From positions 2,501-66,500 of the forward strand of contig JACCGJ010013240.1 of assembly GCA_013407085.1 (NCBI GenBank): 64,000 nt of DNA, given 5' to 3'. Made by a program: the position numbers and the translations under genes. Each line of letters opens with the position of its first letter. The stretch's first letter is position 1. Shown piece by piece: positions 22,748-32,400 of this stretch. The stretch is from Atriophallophorus winterbourni. Its lineage: Eukaryota > Platyhelminthes > Trematoda > Plagiorchiida > Microphallidae. The notes below the pieces were generated by a model. It saw only the letters and a list, made by a program, of their open reading frames with translations. It had not been told where the DNA came from and searched no databases.

Positions 22748-23707
22748 GCCCATCAAATGGCCTCCTTGATTCATGTTCCACAGATTTTCGGATGACTAAA
22801 CAGTCCGATTCGGGAGGAACAATCTCTCCCGCAGCGCTCGCAACGATAGGCCGAACTCGGTCGATAGGCGTCAGTTTTAAGCCGGCGGCGTGATCGGCCT
22901 TCAGCAGTTAAGAGCTGTATCTGCTCCTGCCCAGCTTGCAGACGACGCTTTATAGAGTGCCTCCAATGTGAGTGGTCAAGAACAAGTTCTTTCCAACTCG
23001 CCGGGTCAATGCCAAGAGCTTTCATATCTCTTTTGCAAACGTCTTTGTACCGCAAGTGCGGTCTGCCCAATGGTCGACTTCCTAGCTGCAACTCACCATA
23101 GAGTAGATCTTTCGCAATACGACCATTTTCCATTCTGTAGACATGACCAAGCCAGCGCAGGCGGCGCTGTCGCAATAGAGTGAACCTGCTTTGTAGACCA
23201 GCTTTTGAAAGCACTTCAGCATAAGTCACTCTATTCATCCACGATATGTTCAAGATACGACGGATGCTTCGTAGATGGAAAGCATTCAGTTTCGGTTCGT
23301 GTCCTGCGTGGGTGGTCTAGGTTTAACTGCCGTACAGTAAAGCATTTAGTACGCAAGTGCTGTATACCATCATCTTCGTCTTTACAGTCAGCTTGTGGTT
23401 ACATCAAACACGAGAGTTCAAACGGGACAGAATGACAGCTGCTCTGCCAATCTGCTAAATAATCTCCGTGTCTAGCGAGAGGTTATCCGCAATGGTTGAA
23501 CCAAGGTATGTGAACTGATGTACTGATTCAAGCTGACAGTTTCCAACAGTGATGAGTTGAGGCGACACAATCCCTTGACTAAGGACTTAGCCCAAATACT
23601 CTGCATGCCGGCGCAAACAGTTCATTAGCAAATGGAGGTGTTTTTAAGAATGAGTAAAAATACCTGAATCGTCGGCAAACAGCAGGCCACCGATTCTATT
23701 CTCGTCC
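22748..23707 (-). mobile_element. LINE-A, 5'-truncated copy
   Basis: Minus-strand copy of the LINE-A 3' third, from the FADD motif of the reverse transcriptase (LLFADDSGIFTHS near 23690-23650) to the 3' end. The last 160 codons (23253-22771) are still open and give a cleaner zinc finger, CERCGRDCSSRIGLFSHPKIC, than the complete copy. Truncation falls next to a (TA)n run. The 3' untranslated end has an internal deletion relative to 20885-20942. Confidence 0.8.
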
Positions 23708-23730
23708 TATAAATATATATATATATATCG
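23707..23730. repeat. (TA)n microsatellite
   Basis: ATAAATATATATATATATAT at the truncation point of the LINE-A copy. Confidence 0.8.
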
Positions 23731-26700
23731 TCGTTAAAAACATATGGAAACTTTCAACAACAAAATAAAGTGTAATACAAGGAAGGAAGAAAGAAACAAT
23801 GAAAGCTAGTATCCATTTGCAGACGTCTTGTTTTCATTTTGATGGTTTATATTCAGCACAATAATTGATGTCAGGGGGGATAAAATAGCCCACGATTGAT
23901 GCAAATATTGCCATCAGATTTAAGGCCTGTTGGGTCTTCACCCATTAAGGCAATACCATCACCATAATTCCGGTCAGTAACACGTCCACACTCAGTAATT
24001 TTAGTTGGTAAATCCTCCTCATGTTACTCATTAACGGTTATCGTTCCAGCTCCGATGCGAGTCTATTCCACCAAGAATCCCAGTCGCAGCTTAAGCGCGG
24101 TTTAATTAGTCAGAAACACTTCCAATCATCTTTATTACTCTAAGCCATTTTGTAAGGCGCGACGCTGGTCTAATAGCATGAATAACACGGCGGAGATCAA
24201 GCGGCACGATGGCCGACAGGAAACTTTGCAGCATTTAGACGCAGTCACAGAATGCTTACATAAAGTGCAGTCAGTGAGAATTCAGCTTGACCGACGAGCA
24301 AGCATGCTAGAACTACGGAGATAGTGTTCGTGTCTAGTATGGAACGCTTTAATTTGCGTTTGCCACGAATTGAAGACGGGTTGTTGTGCATCCGAAATCG
24401 TGATCAGAATCAACACTGGTACTCTAGTAAGACCCGTAGTTTTGACACTACCTCACCACCTGTATCGCAATATGGTCAAGCTGTGCCCAAGTATTTTGTG
24501 ATGGGAAACGACAAGTAGTAAGCTGGCACTTTGTTCTCCACATCGGGACAAGAATCTTTCTCTGTTGTTCGTAAGGTCACCCAACATCTCAGTTCCCCCA
24601 AGATATCGCTCATCCAGGGTTATACATCCCATTCAGGCATTAAAATAACCGGCAAGCACAATTTTATAACCTCTGTGGCTGCCTGCTTCTCAGCTAGGTA
24701 GGCAGGGGAAGCAACGAGATAACTGCACATGAAAGTAAAACCTATTCCCAGGAGGCATAGAACTTAGTTAACATATTGTAGCAAAATCACCAAGACGGGT
24801 TTCCGATACCTAGTGTCTCTAGAGAGCGGGTTAGTCCAGACTGTTTTTTGGGTTATTGCAGAGTACGGACATACAAAACGACACAAGCCTAATAGGGATA
24901 AGAGGTAGGAAGAAAGAGTTCGGAATCGAAATCTGTATTTGAATATTTAGCTGCGAAGGAACGCATCCAGTATTGATGATCCGAAGCTAATCAGGGCAAA
25001 TAGTGAGAGGTTGACGTGACGAATAGTATGAGTGAATAATAGCATGTGCCAAGTATGTGGATCACTGTCATGGTTGAACGTAGGCGCGACACTACCAGAC
25101 TGCTTACACCGAAGTAGATTTCGTTTAATGGGTCCAACCCCGAGCCCTTAACGCATTAGGTTTATCCACAAGGCAATGGAGCTAGAAGAATTCGCACCTA
25201 TCGGTAGCCTGTGACAGACGTAGCGGTTCGTACTCCCTTCTCCAGAAGCTTTCAATAAGGAGCCCGATAGCAACGTTGATTGATCGGTAACTGTAGTATT
25301 CGCGTAATCGCCATACAATGTCTTTGGATAGGACAACAACAGTGAATTTTGATGGGATGTTACAGCCACTCAGTCATTATGCCATCTTACTGAGACACTA
25401 CCACCGAACATTTCGCTGAGCCCCTTCAGCTGACAGGTATTTCGACAGGCCAGTCTTCCTAGACAAACCTTTGTCCAAACAAATCCAGCCAGGTTCCTAT
25501 TTTATGGCTCGGGTGGCCAAGAGCACCACAAAAGCAAGTGAATTTGCAAATGCGCAAAGTTCGCCCGGTGAGATAGCTGGTTTGCTTTCAAACTTTATCC
25601 GTACATTTCCAGAAATGAACGTTCTATAAATTGTGCTCTAACTTACAGGTCAGATATAAGCTACAATTTAAACTCGACTTGCGAAGCCGTAAGCTAAAAC
25701 GTTTACTTATGGAAAAATGAGAATTACGTTCAACACACCGAAAATCAGGCGAACTCGATGTGCATTTGCCAATTCAATTGATCATGTGGTGTGAGATACA
25801 TTGGCAGCACGGCGCGGAGTATGAATACCACCCAAGTTGGTTAAATAATTGCACTAGGAGGATAACAAGTTACACCCTAGCCCATCTGATTGACAGGGAC
25901 TTCAAAGTGAAAGACGAGGATGCGTTCTGTCGTTCACACGGTTCCGCACGTGTCACGAAGTTTGCTATAGTATCTTGAGGAGAGCTGAAGTGATGGCATT
26001 CAGAACGCTTACAAAGAACTTATTCGTCTTTAAGCGATTAGTTCCTGGGTTCAATTGCTATGATCAACATCTGAATTAGTAACGCGTTTTGTTTTAGTGA
26101 ACAAACTGAGGGAGATAATATGATCCCCAACCCTTGGGCCACGGTGGCCATGCGTATACGACGTTCGACTTTCAGTCAGACATGCGAATACCACAGTCGA
26201 GGTTGCACCTTCTGGGAATTTTGCCCACATCTTCACCATACACAGTTGAAAAATGGGTAACAACAAAATTTCCGAAATTTATGATGAAAACTGCACTTTT
26301 CAAGTGGGTGAAACCGTATCACATGCATAGCTTCGTGATAAAGAAACCATAGCTAATCATTAGTAGTCGGTGTGGGACGTTTGGACAATTAAGCAAGTTT
26401 TATCCGATAGTAAAATAACAAGCCAAACATTACATCACGAATTAATGTTTCGAAAGCTAAAACCCTAGGCACCGCTGAAAAATTTAACCCAGGTAAAACT
26501 TTATATTAAGCTAAGCTGACCTATGCTGGGGAAGGATTTTATTTTGGAGAGCGGATGCGATATGCATTTGAAACTTTAGTTGTAAAATGTTTGTGTACTC
26601 AGCGAAGCACAAAAACACTCACGTAAAGCGAAGGATTGCGCAGTTTGATAAAATACATACTGGCTGAGAAACAGTCAGATGGAAATTCATCGCTAATTAT

Positions 26701-26855
26701 GACAATACTGTAAAATTGCTCATTTTTAGACAGATATCTAGTGTACTGACGGCAATGAGGCTACCGGTAGATAATGTGCTGTACAAAAATGGTGAAGTGT
26801 CAGCAATTGATTGGAATAGATTTTGGACCGATCGTGTATTCATAATGCAATCGGT
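23731..26855. other. 3.1-kb stretch without recognised feature
   Basis: Open frames of 60-75 codons occur on both strands, for example 24324-24518 and 25760-25978, but none shows a recognisable domain. No splice-linked series or repeat match was found. It lies between a LINE-A fragment and a Penelope-like element. Confidence 0.35.
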
Positions 26856-26864
26856 TAGAACAGT

Positions 26865-26911
26865 CTTTGGATAACGTTTCACTTCTGACACAAAAGCTTC
26901 GTCAGACCAAG
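26865..26911 (-). ncRNA. Hammerhead-like core at 3' end of Penelope-like element
   Basis: Minus strand: stem I strand CUUGGU, then CUGACGA (26905-26899), a short stem II formed by GCUU with AAGU, GAAA (26880-26877), stem III ACGU, cleavage U, then AUCCAAAG pairing back with bulges. Hammerheads at Penelope-like element ends are an established association. Here the fold is read by eye and stem I is imperfect. Confidence 0.5.
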
Positions 26912-27497
26912 GGTGATAGTCAGGACAGGGTACATGATTAAGTAGTAGTCAACCCCCACCACTGATTTGACTTTACCGCTAAACAGCCTATCGTACACCT
27001 ACAGTGGCACGTCTCGTGGGAAGGACCAGGGATCAATTTTCCTACTAGTGTGTATCCACATCAATCTAATACAAGTGAACACGGTCAAGGTCAGTTGACA
27101 CAGCGGCGCACATGCGTAAAAGTACATAACTAACATAAGAAAAATAAAGAAATCTAATTAACTAGTAGGCATAAGGCGAATAAAAACTATCAGTGCCGAG
27201 CGCCAGATTGTGTAGATTACTGCTCCATCCACCTTGCCTTGGCAAATTCGACCCCGTCCGCATGTAGGCGTTCGCAATACGGTTTAATACAGCGTCGCAA
27301 TATTTCCACATTGTCTAGATCGACGCTGTGGCCCATATCTAAAACGTGCTCCGCCTAGGCGGAATCACGAATAAGGGATTGATATTCCCTCACATCCCGG
27401 GCTGTCTCCGGGCACTCTCTCGGTGTTCTTCGATTCTAGTGTGAATTTCCCTGGAAGTCTGCCCTATGTAAACACCCGAACTGTCCTTACAGTTGAC

Positions 27498-27522
27498 ACT
27501 GTAGATGCTGTTCGTAACGCTA
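27498..27522 (+). repeat. Target-site duplication, copy 1 (25 bp)
   Basis: Begins ACTGTAGATGCTGTTCG. All 25 bases are identical to 27983-28007. It belongs to the Penelope-like element coding sequence. Confidence 0.9.
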
Positions 27523-27982
27523 CTTTACTTTTACTTTTGTGCGACTATCTTCTCCTGGAGGATGAGTCGGCTTGAATGAAGATTCTTGGGAATTTGGGTA
27601 CAAAGCGGCGTTTGTTCGAGTCAGCTTCTCTAGCCTTTGCACAACCAAGTGCAACCTGCAAGGCAGCAGGGAGTTGCCAGAAAGAGGTGGTGTCCATCAA
27701 CTAAACGTCTGCCAGACTCTTTCAGATTTTTCCTCAGGGTTTTCTCTCGAAGCCGTTCCCGCGATCGGGTATCCCGCAAGGCAGCGGAGGTTCAAAATCA
27801 GGGTTTTCGTTCCCCTTCTCTTGTTGGTAGAAGCAGTTCCGCCGGCCTCGGGGAGCCACTCGTGCAGGCCAGAAGCTGGACTTGGTTGTCACAGGCTATT
27901 TGAGACGCATGCCATATGGGAGCATTTTATAAACAGTTGAAGCTTATCCCCACTGCCACCCCCGGCTATGACAACCTTTGGA
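27523..27982 (-). mobile_element. N element: 460-bp noncoding element with LINE-A-like head and 25-bp target duplications
   Basis: On the minus strand it starts TTCCAAAGGTTGTCATAGCC and follows the LINE-A 5' untranslated region for roughly 300 bp, including a shared CCTGTGACAACCAAGTCCAG. It then diverges and ends in an AAAAGTAAAAGTAAAG tail. No coding capacity for a reverse transcriptase is seen. The perfect 25-bp flanking repeat lies within the Penelope-like frame, and removing one copy plus the insert rejoins that frame. It is best read as a non-autonomous retroelement using LINE machinery. Confidence 0.75.
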
Positions 27983-28007
27983 ACTGTAGATGCTGTTCGT
28001 AACGCTA
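27983..28007 (+). repeat. Target-site duplication, copy 2 (25 bp)
   Basis: Identical to 27498-27522. Confidence 0.9.
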
Positions 28008-28345
28008 GATAAAGGTGTCTTATCCTTGAGGTGCATCAGAACCGAACGGATAGTTTTCCCTTTATTATAAGTTACGCGCATGACCGCCTGGTTCAAGATT
28101 CTATGTATCGCTTCAGATGTGCATTTTACGTATCTCGCCGATTTTTATCGGCGATCGGTATTCTACCTTCATCAATTGGCGTTTTACAAAACTTTTCGGA
28201 TAACCGTGGTCCGTGAGCCTTTGGCTCGCTTCACGGTGCTCCTGTTTTCCGTCTCTTTCGTCGCTGTAAACGTGTTCAATCTTATGGAAAATGGAACAAG
28301 CTATGGACCTGAAGACCTGTCTTGGATCAACGAAAGTGTACGGTA

Positions 28346-28789
28346 GTACAGCGTCTGTATCGATAGTGAAAAGTGGTGAATAGTGTCAGTCAGTGAAATA
28401 CGATATTTTAGGCTGAATGCGGGGCATCCCACAGACATGTGACTGAAGTTCACCATCGTGATTCAACTTAGCTACCAATGAATGAGACAAAACATCGAAA
28501 ATTAGCCATACAATCATTACATGAGCATTATCATAATGGTTAGTTCCATAAAATCCGTTCCATTATAACTAAGAAGACAGTAAGGATGAAAATGGGTGTA
28601 TTAATGATAACCCGAAGCAGCGCGCAAAATGGATAAGAATAAGAGGTAACAAGCAATCCTAAATAAAATTTCGAAAAATACTAAGCAATGACCGAACAAG
28701 GAGGACTGGACAACACCAAAAGCTGATAGAAAGGTGCGAAACGAGTAATATTTAAACGAAAAGAGAGTTCGAAAGTCTTTTGATTAAGC
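28346..28789. other. 3' flank of alpha-spectrin
   Basis: No coding signal. It should contain the 3' untranslated region of the spectrin transcript, but no AATAAA was seen on the minus strand in this stretch, so the end of the transcript is not located. Confidence 0.4.
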
Positions 28790-29435
28790 CTAGTTCTGAA
28801 ACAGACGATTCGTGAAAGCTTGGTAATCATAAGCATCAGGAATAGGTTGACCCCCTTTGGTATAGTAAGGAGGCATGACACGGCAACAATATTCGGCTTG
28901 TTCCTTGGTAAGATTCTGAAAAAGATGGAAATAAGTCAAAAGGAAATCAAAACAATAAATTTTCGTGCAAAAAACTACTTACCGCATATAATTGTTCCTT
29001 GGTTATATATTCCTTTCCATCTTTCAAATATTCTTTACTCTCCTTGGTTAATGCACGGAATGCTTCTTCGACTTCATCTCTCGACTGGACATTCTCGGTT
29101 TCACGACTGATCATAAACGCCATGAATTCTTGTAGGGTGACAAAGCCATCGTGGTTAGGATCGACCACACTAAGTATTGCTTCGAATTCTTCATCTACTT
29201 CTCCTTCCCCAACTTCATGTAGATCATGTCCAAGCGCCCTCAAACAAGACTTGAATTCACGGTGGTCCAGTCGTCCTGACTTGTCCTTATCGAAATGCTT
29301 GAACATCATGGAGAATTCACGAAGGGCTTCCTCACTGACGCCACTGACATTACGTGCCTGTATTTGTTGTTCCAAATTGTGTTCCATTCTCATGGCTAGT
29401 TGGTTCAGTTGGTCCCATGCTTGGCTAAGGCCAAC
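28790..29435 (-). other. Alpha-spectrin C-terminal EF-hand region (exons 18-19)
   Basis: Exon 18 holds two canonical calcium loops, [12 protein letters not shown] (residues about 2278-2289) and [12 protein letters not shown] (about 2321-2332), with all liganding positions filled. Exon 19 holds the non-calcium C-terminal pair ([18 protein letters not shown]) and ends at TAG 28792-28790. The loops suggest calcium-responsive contact with actin and beta-spectrin, as in other alpha-spectrins. Confidence 0.92.
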
Positions 29436-32400
29436 CTAAAAACAATGAATGGATATCGTCAGGTTCACGTTAATGAAAAACATATGAAAACACACGAAGA
29501 TACCGACCGTGCTATGCTCTGTATAACGATTGTCTAAAATTAGCCGTTCTTCGAGGCGCGCACCGAGTTCTTCAATTTCTCGAAGGTCATTTTTGCGTGC
29601 ATTAATTTCAGAAGCCTTGGACCGCGTAGTTTGAAGTTGCTCTTCTAACGAACCACCAGCTTCCATCATCGAATTACGCACGCTCTGTAAACGGATAACG
29701 ATGAAGGAGGGTAATAGTGAACAAATTTGAAAACAGAAAACCTCATGAAATGGGCCTCACTTGGAGCCATTGATGGAAATTGTTGGCAACCACCGCGAAA
29801 TCTTGACGTAATTGATCGTTTTGCTCTTGTCGGACAGTTTCCCTGCGAAGTTCTGCATCACGTTCTTGGATAATCTTTTGCAAATTTCTCCACGTTTCGA
29901 CAAGTGCTTCCATTGTAAACCAGGTGTAAGGGTTCATGCCAACCTAAAATATAAAAATTATAGCCCAAAGTGAGAGGAAGTATTCCAATAGTTGTGCGAA
30001 TTAGAGCAACCACTATGAATCTCCTAGCATTTTAAGCAAAACGATACCGTTTGCAGTCTAAAACAAGTATCAGTTGCTACGCGTTGAGTAGTTTACTATA
30101 AAAGAATAAAAAAGAATGTATAAAAGTATAAATGAATGGATGGCAAGCGTGATAATGCTGTGTATTTTCAAAGGCTTAGAACAGGCTGTAACGCTGTCTT
30201 GATAAGAGAATCATCACCATGGAGCGCAGGTCTGGGACCTGACAAAGCGCCAAGCAACATGAAGCAGGTAAAGGGAATACTGAAGATGCAGAAAAGGTGT
30301 ATATCTGAACAGAACTTTATAAATCACCACTATAAATATTGCTGATCGAAAGCATTAGGGAAACAGCTCCGTTCGTATTGAGAATAGATTGGTATAAATG
30401 CAGAATCAGCCCAAGTTAACTATCATACGGTGTCGCAGATTGCGTGGCACCATGATTGTAATTTCACACGTACATACATAAGCAAAAACGAGATACTAGT
30501 TTTAAAGTTGATTAGTTTGGCCCTGTTCATCGGGAAGGCATCAATGTATCAGAAACTAACAGTCACAAAATAATACCACCTTTTTGACCTTTTATCATTA
30601 ACCTCGGCTATACTTCTCACCAATCGACAAATGCCAAGGTCGAACGTTTTCGAATGAAGCCTAGTAAATGATAAGATGTAGTGAACGGAATAGTAAACCG
30701 AAACATAAATTCGAATTAAATTGATTAACCACGGGTAATGAGTTGTATGCGGAAACAATGTAATCTCATCGCAGTTATCTCCCTTTCGTATGAGAATCTC
30801 ACAACCCACATGGAGTTCACGACCGTGTGCGCATTTCCTGGTTCTAGACCAGTGAATTAATGCATTATCATTTACCCGATTTTATTGGCGTAATGAAGAA
30901 TACTAGGATGAACATGGAGGACCTAAACAAAAACTTGTGACAGAGGTTTGACTGAGATGAACTAATATACACATGCAGTGAAGACAAAAGGCATTAAATG
31001 ACAATATAAAAATATTCACAGTTCAACGTACGCCATAACTTTTAATTTCGTGATCCAATTGGCCTAACTTCTGGAAATCAACTTCAGCAGCTTTGAGAGA
31101 TGCTTTGAATTGCTCCTGGGCCTCGCACAACGCGCGAACTTCATCTAAAGAATTGCATCGGACTGGATCAGTCAGATCTTCTTCGGCGTTTTCGAACCAA
31201 GAATTGAAAGTAGATGCTCGTTTAGCAAACGCTAAATATAGTTCTTCCACCTTTTTGTACTGATCCTGTAATTGTAGAAGATCAGACTTCCGACGTTCGG
31301 AATCACGGCATAACCGATTCCAACGGTCCATCAATGTTGTAAACCTGGGGAAATGGCATTACAGAACAATCAATCATTTTAACAAAGTTCAGTTACCTGG
31401 GGACAATTAAGCAACAAAAACAATAGATCGCGCTACCAAATGGCTAAACTTCGGTTGAATATTTCTGTGGAGGTGTTATGAGTCAGTAACGCTTGTATTG
31501 TGACAGGGAAAGAAGATCTAGAGGGCTGGAAGGTAGTGAAAATCTATCCCGGTGTAAAAAATAGTAAGCGTGGGCAAAGGCAAGAAATGGCTAAATAGCG
31601 ATAGGTGCCGATTCCAAGATTTAACATATACTGAACTACATGGATATTGGTCTAACTCGTTTTACGGTCAAACAATTGTTACGGTTCACGGTGTCAGGAT
31701 TAACATAATGTTCTAAATGTGCTAAATTGATTGGCCACGGGTAGTGAGCTGCATGCTGAAACATGCTGGAGCCTCACTACTATCTGTATTCTCTATTTCT
31801 CACATATGTCTGGGCCTGGGCAACCTGACAGTAATATCGCCCACGAGCAGTCTCCGATTGTGCGGCACTTTGCCTGGATCAGGCTTGTGCTTTCATACCA
31901 TACCATATTCAACGAGAATTCGTGGGCATTCCTCTACCGATCGTTCAAATCGGCAGATTTTATTAGCTTCGAAAGCTCTTGGTGAATTACATGTGATTGC
32001 CTAATACAATTAAAATGGGTTAGAAATGCGTCGATCGACAAAACACTCAATGAAAAAGGAACGAAACACAATGGAAATCGATTGACACACGAGAGTTAAA
32101 TGGAACTGATGGAGTAGTCTCTTCAAACGCGCTTCAAGTTCCATGGAAAGATATATGAACAAATCCGAGGAACGCCAAACGGATCACCGATTTCCAGCCT
32201 ATTTGCTGAGGCAATTATGGAACGTATGGAACGAATTGCATTGTCAATGTATGTATATGTATGAAAGCACAAGCCTGATCCAGGCAAAGTGCCGCACAGT
32301 CAGACTGCACGTGGGCTAAGATACTGTCAGGTTGCTCAAGCCTAGACAGACATGAGGGGGGAATACAAATGGTGGTGAGACTCCAGCGTGCTTTAGCATA

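Larger units (their letters stand above)
26860..28345 (-). mobile_element. Penelope-like element, C-terminal part, split by a 460-bp insertion
   Basis: Minus strand. 28345-28008 carries the end of the reverse transcriptase and linker (GYPKSFVKRQL, then I-I/L-R-x-L-N and MHLKDKTPL). 27522-27180 carries the GIY-YIG endonuclease start (VNCKDSSGVYIGQTSREIHT, then RIEEHRES). The endonuclease cuts the target during insertion. Stops lie in the endonuclease (after ESARRQPGM), so the protein is dead. The 3' end (26911-26865) holds a hammerhead-like core. Two further copies lie in alpha-spectrin introns 14 and 11. Confidence 0.8.

Noticed and set aside
25980..26060. tRNA-like arm (CCTGGGTTCAATTGC)
   Set aside because: No matching acceptor, D or anticodon stems around it.
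23731..26855. Missing middle of a minus-strand LINE-A between the 3' piece at 22.7-23.7 kb and the LINE-A-like head at 27.5-28.0 kb
   Set aside because: The head piece has its own 3' tail and 25-bp target duplication, and no endonuclease or reverse-transcriptase motifs lie between, so the two are separate insertions.
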